From Planctomycetaceae bacterium (lineage in GTDB: Bacteria > Planctomycetota > Planctomycetia > Pirellulales > Thermoguttaceae), in contig WRMR01000187.1 in assembly GCA_009776995.1 (NCBI GenBank), positions 1 through 8,797 of the forward strand: a stretch of 8,797 nt of DNA. The letters are read 5' to 3'. The notes below the pieces were generated by a model. That model searched no databases, had not been told where the DNA came from, and worked only from the letters and a program-made list of their open reading frames with translations. The translations under genes and the position numbers were made by a program. Numbering within the stretch: the first letter of the stretch is position 1; each line of letters starts with the position of its first letter. Positions 1 to 5,389 of this stretch are shown here, piece after piece.

Positions 1-596
1 AACGTCGCGATGACGGAGGCCGCCTGGCGGTTCAAGGCGAGACACTGCCGGAGCTTTGCGAGTTCCTTGCCGCACTCCACCGCCTTGACGTTCCCGCGAC
101 GCCTTCGCAATGGTCACCGCTTGCACCGTTCCTGGCCGCGAAGCAGGTCAGTGCGATTTTTGAACAAGTCCGTTTGAAAAACTGGTCGTTGCGTGACGTC
201 CTTTGGACAGTCGTTGACTCGGCGGCTTGCCGGATCGCGCGGACTGTCCGTATGCAGTTCGGTTCCATTTTGACCGACGCGGAACTGATCGTCACGGGAG
301 GGGGACGACTACACGGCGTCCTGATGAAGAAGTTGCAGCAGGAACTCGGTTGCGACAAGCCTGTTCCGCCGGAAGACCTGAATTTCGATTCCAACACGCT
401 CGACGCTTCGGCGGTTGCGGTATTGACTTCGCTGGCCGTCAACCAGATACCGGGCAATCTTCCGCATCTGACCGGCGCGGAAACCGACCGCGTCTTGGGC
501 CGCGTCATTCCCGGTTCGCCCCAAAACTGGCAGAAACTCGTTCAGCTCATGGCCTCCGTCAAACCGGCCGTCCGGTCGTTGCGAAGCGCGATGTAA
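1..596 (+). CDS. anmK: Anhydro-N-acetylmuramic acid kinase, C-terminal part (5' truncated by window)
   Basis: The reading frame is open from the first complete codon at position 3 to TAA at 594-596, about 197 residues, and the beginning lies outside the window. AnmK phosphorylates and opens 1,6-anhydro-MurNAc released from peptidoglycan, giving MurNAc-6-phosphate in cytoplasmic cell-wall recycling. The assignment rests on C-terminal family features: a DDGGRLAVQG segment at the left edge, the nucleotide-binding-type glycine stretch TGGGRLHGVLM (from 294), an acidic/hydrophobic helix DASAVAVLTSLAVN, and the family-typical ending GNLPHLTGAETDRVLGRVIPG. AnmK proteins are usually near 370-400 residues, so about half is visible. 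A TTG at 174 could be mistaken for a start, but the frame clearly continues upstream with family-like sequence. No terminator immediately follows the stop. The family call comes from recognised motifs, not a database search. Confidence 0.82.
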   Translation, partial: RRDDGGRLAVQGETLPELCEFLAALHRLDVPATPSQWSPLAPFLAAKQVSAIFEQVRLKNWSLRDVLWTVVDSAACRIARTVRMQFGSILTDAELIVTGGGRLHGVLMKKLQQELGCDKPVPPEDLNFDSNTLDASAVAVLTSLAVNQIPGNLPHLTGAETDRVLGRVIPGSPQNWQKLVQLMASVKPAVRSLRSAM

Positions 597-785
597 TGTC
601 GCGGCGGGGTTCAGGACGAGCAGGGACAACGCCCCGTGATCCACGTCGAGTTGCGGCTCGGCGGATTTCCAGAGATCATGCAGCAACTGCCGGTTTCTTT
701 GATTTCTTCTTGATCGGCATGATTTGACCTTTCTTTTTTAGTGACTAGTGGCTAGTGGCGAGTGGCTGGTAACGAGTGATGGGAT

Positions 786-995
786 CACTTTCTTTGATTA
801 ATGGAGCACTTTTTCGACTTAAATCACGACTTTTTTGATTAACGTTAAGGCTTTTTTGACTAACGTTAGGACTTTTTTGACTAACGTTAAGACTTTTTTG
901 ACTAACGGTAGGACTTTTTTGACTAACGCCACGACTTTTTTGACTAACGTTAAGACTTTTTTGACTAACGTTAAGACTTTTTTGACTAACGGAAG
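786..995. repeat. Ten-unit 21-bp tandem repeat array
   Basis: Ten consecutive 21-bp units start at 786, 807, 828, 849, 870, 891, 912, 933, 954 and 975. The first two are degenerate; units 3 and 4 each differ by one base from the core; the last six share the identical 17-bp core GACTTTTTTGACTAACG. The remaining 4 bp vary between units (TTAA, TTAG, GTAG, CCAC, GAAG). Where the tail is TTAA or TTAG the unit contains the palindrome TAACGTTA, which extends to TTAACGTTAA in the unit at 828. The 21-bp period is about two helical turns, so the palindromes lie on one face of the DNA. Since 21 is a multiple of 3, two antisense frames stay open across the array, which I treat as a by-product. Confidence 0.93.
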
Positions 996-1102
996 TTCCT
1001 GAATTGTCTGATTTTGTCGTTGAGCTTCCCGCCTCCTGCCGGCTTCCTTCCCTTGCAACCAAGATAGGTTGAAACTGGAAAGAGTATCAGGAAATTTTTA
1101 GA

Positions 1103-1138
1103 ATCTTTTGATTTTTTTGAATTTTTTGATTTTTGTCT
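1103..1138. repeat. Short 9-bp T-rich tandem repeat
   Basis: Four 9-bp units read ATCTTTTGA, TTTTTTTGA, ATTTTTTGA and TTTTTGTCT. They share the TTTTTTGA element found in the 21-bp array about 110 bp to the left, so the two tracts may have a common origin. No coding function is proposed. Confidence 0.6.
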
Positions 1139-1156
1139 CACGCAAAGTGGTTCGCA

Positions 1157-1190
1157 GAGTGGTTCGTGGCCACTCGCCACTCCTTTTTTA
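1157..1190 (+). terminator. Possible intrinsic terminator in the intergenic region
   Basis: GAGTGG at 1157-1162 can pair with CCACTC at 1177-1182; an alternative fold pairs GTGGC at 1166-1170 with GCCAC at 1176-1180. A run of six T (1184-1189) follows directly. The geometry suits a Rho-independent terminator on the + strand. It lies about 560 bp beyond anmK, so it would end either a long anmK 3' extension or an unrecognised non-coding transcript. It overlaps the right arm of the 13-bp inverted repeat. Confidence 0.35.
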
Positions 1191-1358
1191 TACGAACACG
1201 TCCGAAATTTTACCTCACCTTCTGGACAATGTAAACATAATGTAAACATGAGGCCGCCCTTGACCAAACGCATGATTTTTGTTCTAATGAATGTGTAGAA
1301 TTGAAATAGAATGACTATTTGGTGCAATGGCTTTTGGTTGGCTTCGGTTTTTATTGAT

Positions 1359-1465
1359 TAGACTTATTCGGAAACTCAATAGATTTCTGCCCAAACTACC
1401 CATGTTGTTGATTTTTGGGAAAATGGGCAATTACATTTACATTTCTGGGTTTCCGAACAAGTCTA
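1359..1465. mobile_element. MITE-like element with 17-bp terminal inverted repeats
   Basis: TAGACTTATTCGGAAAC at 1359-1375 is matched at 16 of 17 positions by the reverse complement of GTTTCCGAACAAGTCTA at 1449-1465. The element is about 107 bp and encodes nothing recognisable. The outermost bases are TA on both sides, which suits a TA-type target duplication as made by some IS5- and IS630/Tc1-like transposases. Inside is a smaller inverted pair (TGCCCA near 1388 and TGGGCA near 1424), so the whole could also fold as a long RNA hairpin. No related transposase or second copy is visible in this window, so mobility is inferred only from the end structure. Confidence 0.5.
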
Positions 1466-1741
1466 TTAAATCCTTTTTGCGTGTTTTTGAAATTACGCAC
1501 ACATAAATCAATCCTTCTTGACCCGGAACAGGCGTTTCATCGTTATTTTTTGATGATTGCCGGAAAACGGGAAGACGCTTTGAGCCCCGATTGGGCTTTG
1601 AGGTCTTGGCAAGGGTCGTTTGCCCTTGTTTGGTTTTGCCGCGATATGACTTTTATCCAGTGCAAAAACCAGTCGTCCGGGGAAAGAATTATATATGGAA
1701 AGGGTCCGGCACTTCGGCAGTGTCGGGCATGATCGAACGAA

Positions 1742-2374
1742 GTGGTTCGACATCGAGTGCAAATACGTTTCAGTAAGTTGGGGAGCATGCGCTACATCGG
1801 TCACCGCGACCTCTTGCGGACGATGGAGCGGCTACTGCGTCGGTCGCAATTGCCGGTTTCGATGAGCGAAGGGTTTCACCCGAAAGTTCGCATGAGCTTT
1901 CCGTCCGCATTGGCTCTCGGCGTTGCGGGCGAGGAAGAAGTGGTTGAGTTGGATTTGTCCGAATCTGTCACAGCAGATGAGGTGGTTCAAAGGCTCAACG
2001 AAGCGTCCTGGCCGGGGCTGGCTTTTCATTCTGCGATCCCGGTTCATGCGGGGCGGAAAAAAACCGCGCACGTCGCGTCCGTTTTCGAGATGGAAATTCC
2101 TGGCGGGTTGGCCGAAATCACGGCACAAAAAATCGCTTTGTTTCTCGCGGAATCGACCGTTATGGTCGTCAAAAACAACGGAAAATCGGTCGATGCGCGA
2201 GCGGCAGTGAACAAATTGACTCTTGACGGAAATTGCCTGCAAATGGAACTGGCCGCAACAACCGGGGCCGACGCGGGTTTTCGCGAAGTGCTTGACATGC
2301 TTGGCCTTCGGGAACATTTGTTTCGTACAATTTTCCCGATCCGCAGGAAAGTTTTGCTTTCCGACCAACAATGA
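1742..2374 (+). CDS. DUF2344 / TIGR03936-family protein (radical-SAM-linked)
   Basis: The gene encodes 210 residues from GTG at 1742 to the stop at 2372-2374. The frame is closed by TGA at 1730-1732, which limits how far upstream it can start; GTG at 1757 is an alternative, and neither has a strong Shine-Dalgarno sequence. The N-terminus is diagnostic: RVQIRFSKLGSMRYIGHRDL, then RTMERLLRRSQLPVSMSEGF and HPKVRMSFPSALALGV, the conserved core of this family. Members are normally encoded next to, or fused to, a B12-binding radical SAM protein and ahead of RNase E/G and rplU. Here the RNase gene follows after 50 bp, but the radical SAM partner is absent from the space upstream. The biochemical function of the family is not established to my knowledge; a role with the ribosome or RNA block is suggested only by context. 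Confidence 0.85.
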   Translation: MVRHRVQIRFSKLGSMRYIGHRDLLRTMERLLRRSQLPVSMSEGFHPKVRMSFPSALALGVAGEEEVVELDLSESVTADEVVQRLNEASWPGLAFHSAIPVHAGRKKTAHVASVFEMEIPGGLAEITAQKIALFLAESTVMVVKNNGKSVDARAAVNKLTLDGNCLQMELAATTGADAGFREVLDMLGLREHLFRTIFPIRRKVLLSDQQ

Positions 2375-2424
2375 AGGATTGAAACACAAACTCGCTCTTG
2401 CCGTTAGGAACTGACAGGGCATTG

Positions 2425-4041
2425 ATGACACAAGAAATGCTAATCAACGTGCGACAGCCGGAGGAATGCCGGATTGCCGTCGTTGAAAATGGACGTCTCG
2501 AAGAGCTTTACGTCGAGCGGACCAACCACGAAAATTACGTCGGAAACATCTATAAGGGACTCGTCGTCAACATCGAGCCGAGCATTCAGGCAGCGTTCGT
2601 TGATTTTGGCGTCGGTCGCAACGGATTTCTGCACATTAGCGACGTTGAGCCTCACTATTTCAAGCAGGCGGGGTTTACCGACCACCTCAAACCGCATCCG
2701 AACGATCACCGCAGTCATCGTAACCACAAGCGTGACGACGACTTCGATTACGGTCGTCCGCGGGTCAAGCCGCCGATTCAGGACGTTTTCAAACGCGGCG
2801 ACGAGATTCTCATCCAAGTGATCAAAGAAGGACTTGGCACGAAAGGTCCGACGCTCTCGACCTACATCAGCATTCCGGGACGCTACCTGGTGCTGATGCC
2901 GTCGTTGGGACGAGTGGGCGTTTCCCGTAAAATCGAAGATGAAGACGTCCGCCGGAAGTTACGGGACATCATGCACGAACTCAAGCCGCCCAAAGGACTT
3001 GGGTTTATCGTTCGAACTGCGGGTGCCGACCGGACGCGCAAGGAACTGGCCCGTGATTTGGCCTATTTGCTACGGCTTTGGAATGTCATTGTTTCGCGAA
3101 TCAAGAAGTTGCCCGCTCCGATTGATGTTTACGAAGAAAGTGACATGATCATTCGGACAATTCGTGACATTTTTACCAGCGACATTGACACAATCACCGT
3201 GGACGAACCCGCCGCGTATGAACGGGCGAAGGAGTTTATGCAAGTGATGATGCCGCGATATGCCGACCGAATCCATTTGTACGACGGTAAGGAACCGATT
3301 TTTTTCAAAAACGGCATCGATCCGGAAATCGCGCACATGAATCAACGTCGTGTGCCGCTCACAAAAGGCGGATCAATTGTCATTGATCAGACGGAGGCAC
3401 TTGTTGCCATCGATGTGAACAGCGGCAACTTCCGGTCGGACGAAAACAACGCGGAAGAAACAGCCTTCCAAATCAATATGATTGCCGCACGGGAAATCGC
3501 CCGGCAGTTGCGCTTGCGCGACCTCGGCGGGGTGATCGTCAACGACTTTATCGATATGCGTCGCGAAGCCCATCGCCGGGCGGTTGAGCGAGAACTGCGC
3601 AACGCGGTCAAGCGGGATCGGGCGCGTACAAAAATCTTGCGAACCAGCCCGTTCGGTCTGGTCGAAATGACGCGGCAACGGGTGCGGCCCAGCCTCAAGC
3701 GGAGCGTTTATGTTGAATGCCCCTGCTGTCACGGCGGCGGAGTTGTCAAATCGGTGGAAAGTATGGCGTTGGAAGTCTTTCGGACGCTTATCCTTGCGGC
3801 AAGTCGTGAGGAGATCAAAACGATCCGAATCGCGGTCGTCGAAGAGGTGGCCGAGCATCTCAATAACAAAAAACGGGTCGAATTGGCCAAAGTCGAGCGT
3901 GACGGCGGCGTCGAGATTACGATTAAAGGTTCACCGGACATTTGGCCGGAACACCTGGGCGTCGAGTGTTTTGACGTGATGGGACAGCCAGTCGCTTTTT
4001 CCCGGGAGGAGTCCTTGAAAATTAAGCCAAAGCAGAGATAA
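2425..4041 (+). CDS. rng: Ribonuclease E/G family endoribonuclease
   Basis: The product is 538 residues and should act as a cytoplasmic endoribonuclease in rRNA maturation and mRNA decay. ATG at 2425 is preferred because AGGG at 2416-2419 gives suitable spacing; an in-frame TTG at 2398 adds nine residues but has no Shine-Dalgarno. An S1 RNA-binding domain begins near residue 37 (GNIYKGLVVNIEPSIQAAFV), then comes an extended hydrophilic loop (about 80-116). The DNase-I-like catalytic segment follows, with VAIDVNSG (D330) and GGVIVNDFIDM (D374), matching the two metal-binding aspartates of E. coli RNase E. The zinc-link is CPCCHGGG (C432 and C435). The length is somewhat above E. coli RNase G (489), and there is no long degradosome scaffold tail as in E. 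coli RNase E, so the G type is favoured. Its place between the DUF2344 gene and rplU is common in bacteria. Confidence 0.93.
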   Translation: MTQEMLINVRQPEECRIAVVENGRLEELYVERTNHENYVGNIYKGLVVNIEPSIQAAFVDFGVGRNGFLHISDVEPHYFKQAGFTDHLKPHPNDHRSHRNHKRDDDFDYGRPRVKPPIQDVFKRGDEILIQVIKEGLGTKGPTLSTYISIPGRYLVLMPSLGRVGVSRKIEDEDVRRKLRDIMHELKPPKGLGFIVRTAGADRTRKELARDLAYLLRLWNVIVSRIKKLPAPIDVYEESDMIIRTIRDIFTSDIDTITVDEPAAYERAKEFMQVMMPRYADRIHLYDGKEPIFFKNGIDPEIAHMNQRRVPLTKGGSIVIDQTEALVAIDVNSGNFRSDENNAEETAFQINMIAAREIARQLRLRDLGGVIVNDFIDMRREAHRRAVERELRNAVKRDRARTKILRTSPFGLVEMTRQRVRPSLKRSVYVECPCCHGGGVVKSVESMALEVFRTLILAASREEIKTIRIAVVEEVAEHLNNKKRVELAKVERDGGVEITIKGSPDIWPEHLGVECFDVMGQPVAFSREESLKIKPKQR

Positions 4042-4147
4042 TACGGGACATATACGCTGTATGCGTTCAAGTTGAAGTGGTCGCAGGTTGAAAAACCGGG
4101 TTTTCCGGTTGCCTCGCACCCTTTCCGGCCTGTTATGTCAAAACAGT

Positions 4148-4216
4148 CAGAGCCGCAAGTGTCACTGAGCGGTCAAAATCGAAAAACCGCTCCATGACTG
4201 TCGCGGCTCTGATTTT
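4148..4216 (+). terminator. Symmetric hairpin with T-run between RNase gene and rplU
   Basis: A long hairpin has three stem blocks: CAGAGCCGC 4148-4156 with GCGGCTCTG 4203-4211, GTCA 4161-4164 with TGAC 4195-4198, and GAGCGGT 4167-4173 with ACCGCTC 4186-4192. The internal loops are symmetric (4x4, then 2x2), and the apical loop is 12 nt. It is followed by ATTTTTG. This fits an intrinsic terminator ending the DUF2344-RNase transcript. It could instead be part of a structured rplU leader. A smaller hairpin (AACCGG 4094-4099 with CCGGTT 4105-4110) precedes it without a T-run. Confidence 0.75.
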
Positions 4217-4218
4217 TG

Positions 4219-4251
4219 TTGACTTCGGGTCAATAGCACTCTCACTATTAC
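4219..4251 (+). promoter_or_regulatory. rplU: Weak candidate promoter for rplU
   Basis: TTGACT at 4219-4224, just after the terminator hairpin, matches the sigma-70 -35 consensus at five of six positions. The possible -10 sequences are poor: CACTAT at 4243-4248 with 18-bp spacing, or TATTAC at 4246-4251 with 21-bp spacing. If the hairpin terminates upstream transcription, rplU needs a promoter here, which is the main argument for it. Confidence 0.25.
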
Positions 4252-4274
4252 CAACTTTATGAAAGACTTGGAAA

Positions 4275-4589
4275 ATGTACGCAATTATTGAAGACGGCGG
4301 CCGCCAGTTTAAGGTCGAAGAAGGTCAGGAACTTGTGGTTGACTTCAAGGAAGAATGGGAGCCGAACACCGAAGTGACGTTTGACAAAGTGTTGATGATC
4401 AGTACGGAAGAGGGTGCCAGGATCGGGCAGCCGACGGTCAGCGGGGCGAAAGTCACCGCAATGGTCATTGACCATGTCAAGGGCAAGAAACTGACGATCC
4501 GTTGGTTCCGACGCCGCAAAAATTCCCGCAAAAAGGTAGGCCACCGTCAGATTTCCACGAAAGTCAAGATCACGAAAATTGAAAGTTAA
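4275..4589 (+). CDS. rplU: 50S ribosomal protein bL21
   Basis: The 104-residue product is the usual length for bL21, which binds 23S rRNA in the large subunit. Family features include the start MYAIIEDGGRQFKVEEGQEL, the middle VTFDKVLMI and IGQPTVSGAKVTAMV, and the basic C-terminal part KGKKLTIRWFRRRKNSRKK followed by GHRQISTKVKI. The ATG at 4275 is fixed by the conserved N-terminus; the upstream sequence has only a weak purine-rich stretch (GAAAGACTTGGAAA). The usual partner rpmA (bL27) does not follow. Instead, after the stop there is a four-gene cassette, and then a second copy of the last 53 codons about 4.1 kb downstream. This intact copy is presumably the functional gene. Confidence 0.96.
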   Translation: MYAIIEDGGRQFKVEEGQELVVDFKEEWEPNTEVTFDKVLMISTEEGARIGQPTVSGAKVTAMVIDHVKGKKLTIRWFRRRKNSRKKVGHRQISTKVKITKIES

Positions 4590-4640
4590 TCGGCGTCTTT
4601 TGGCACTTGCGCAGCGGCCGGGCGTGGCATGATTCTCCTT
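4427..4640 (+). repeat. Direct repeat, copy 1: 3' half of rplU plus downstream flank
   Basis: This stretch recurs in the same orientation at 8546-8760, offset by 4119 bp. Homology starts sharply at the base before codon 52 of rplU, runs through the stop codon and continues into the 3' flank (TCTTTTGGCACTTG, then AGCGGCCGGGC). Beyond about 4623 the match becomes loose, ending with a shared CTCCTT. Within the coding part (163 bp compared) I count six substitutions and no indels. Confidence 0.93.
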
Positions 4641-4711
4641 ATAATTTCAAGGTCTTCACGCACTGTTTGCCAAAATTTCCAATTTTTTTGTTGTTTTACT
4701 GACTTCATCTC

Positions 4712-4740
4712 TTGACATGGCTTTCTGCATCACCCATACT
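4712..4740 (+). promoter_or_regulatory. Candidate sigma-70-type promoter for the lipoprotein/DUF1559 cassette
   Basis: A perfect -35 consensus TTGACA at 4712-4717 is followed after 17 bp by CATACT (4735-4740), a four-of-six match to TATAAT. Transcription would start near 4747 and give a leader of about 95 nt before the ATG at 4844. It lies directly downstream of the rplU 3' flank, at the start of the cassette. A T-rich stretch (4679-4696) upstream could act as an UP-like element or as the tail of a weak rplU terminator (TTTTGGCA 4599-4606 with TGCCAAAA 4668-4675). Confidence 0.45.
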
Positions 4741-4843
4741 ACAATGCTGGTGTGGATTTTTTAGTATTGGTTTGTCTGGCACGTTTTTTCGGGCGGAAAC
4801 CCGGATACCCAGGATCGTCCATCAACAATTGCAAAGAGACACC

Positions 4844-5275
4844 ATGAGAAATACGTGTTTCGGTTGCTGTTTTCTCCTTTTCTTCGTTTCCCTTTGTGCC
4901 GCAGGTTGTGGGAATGGTCAAGTCGGTTTAAGTGGAAAAGTGACTTTTTCCGACGACGACTCGCCATTGACGGTCGGTATGGTCTGTTTTTCAACGGACT
5001 CCTTTTTCGCAAGAGGTGCCATTCGGGGAGACGGGACTTACACGATCGGTTCCACCGCGCAAGAGGATGGACTTCCTCCGGGAACTTATCGCGTCTCTGT
5101 TGAAGGAGCTGTCAAAGAAAAAGACGACGGGAAAAGCCAAAACAGCGGCATGTCTCTGCCGACCATGGTTCCCGCGATTGATCCCAAATACAGTGTCGGC
5201 AAGACTTCCGGCATCGTTGCCGAGGTCACGGCATCAACAAAAACTTTCGATTTCAAAGTGGATCGGGCAAAGTGA
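4844..5275 (+). CDS. Small lipoprotein, transthyretin/carboxypeptidase-regulatory-like
   Basis: The product has 143 residues. ATG at 4844 is chosen because a purine-rich AAAGAGA precedes it and the signal peptide then begins properly; the frame is open further upstream to 4712, but that adds 44 residues without signal-peptide character. The N-terminus is MRN, then a hydrophobic stretch, then CAAGC with the lipidated cysteine probably at residue 22. The mature part has the beta-rich pattern common in planctomycete lipoproteins: VGLSGKVTFSDDDSPLTVG, GAIRGDGTYTI, and DGLPPGTYRVSVEGA. These features suggest a single extracytoplasmic beta-sandwich attached to a membrane. No enzymatic residues are recognisable. 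It opens the cassette and is followed after 114 bp by a DUF1559 gene. The specific function is unknown. Confidence 0.8.
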   Translation: MRNTCFGCCFLLFFVSLCAAGCGNGQVGLSGKVTFSDDDSPLTVGMVCFSTDSFFARGAIRGDGTYTIGSTAQEDGLPPGTYRVSVEGAVKEKDDGKSQNSGMSLPTMVPAIDPKYSVGKTSGIVAEVTASTKTFDFKVDRAK

Positions 5276-5389
5276 GATTGTGATATTCCGCCAGACGCAC
5301 TGCAACTTACCAAGATAAGATCGTATTCTCGCATTTCCGGAGATTCTTTTTCCGGGGATGATTTTTTTCAACACTTACGGAGAAATGAA

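Larger units (their letters stand above)
754..1181. repeat. 13-bp inverted repeat flanking the 21-bp array
   Basis: AGTGGCGAGTGGC at 754-766 is exactly reverse-complemented at 1169-1181 (GCCACTCGCCACT). The pair encloses the tandem array and the T-rich 9-bp repeats in an interval of about 430 bp. The left copy is embedded in a run of related degenerate words (GTGACTAGTGGCTAGTGG from 741), so it may belong to a family of dispersed AGTGGC-type intergenic sequence instead of being a true element end. No transposase is present and no target-site duplication was identified. Confidence 0.6.
597..1741. other. Long intergenic region without a convincing gene
   Basis: About 1.1 kb separates anmK from the DUF2344 gene. 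It is T-rich on the + strand and dominated by repeats: a 21-bp tandem array, 9-bp T-rich units, and inverted repeats, all listed separately. Open frames exist on both strands (for example antisense 745-1062 and 986-1327, and + strand 1415-1732). Their translations are either direct read-outs of the repeats (VSQKSLN or LVKKVLT heptads, KSKNSKKSKD) or have no recognisable family, and none has a good ribosome binding site. Near the right end, TATATA at 1690-1695 could be a -10 for the downstream operon, but no good -35 is visible. Small hairpins lie at 1583-1597 (AGCCC/GGGCT) and 1610-1628 (CAAGGG/CCCTTG, then TTTGGTTTT). Confidence 0.7.

Noticed and set aside
309..727. Antisense frame 309-686 (LLHDLWKSAEPQLDVDHGAL...) with a nearby antisense micro-ORF MPIKKKSKKPAVAA at about 675-719
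   Set aside because: It looks somewhat protein-like and could be a degraded convergent gene, but most of it lies antisense to the well-supported anmK end, it needs a frameshift, and no family is recognised.
786..995. CRISPR array
   Set aside because: The units are contiguous 21-mers with only 4 variable bases; there are no spacers of CRISPR length and no cas genes.
986..1327. Antisense open frame of 113 codons
   Set aside because: A large part is translation of the 9-bp T-rich repeat (KSKNSKKSKD), and the rest shows no family features.
1415..1732. + strand open frame of 105 codons
   Set aside because: It starts inside the MITE-like element, has no clear ribosome binding site and no recognisable domain.
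1832..2447. Antisense open frames across the DUF2344 gene
   Set aside because: They are shadows of the coding strand without family features or start signals.
4712..4843. N-terminal extension of the first lipoprotein to position 4712
   Set aside because: The extension starts at the TTG of a perfect -35 box and would bury the signal peptide 44 residues inside the protein.
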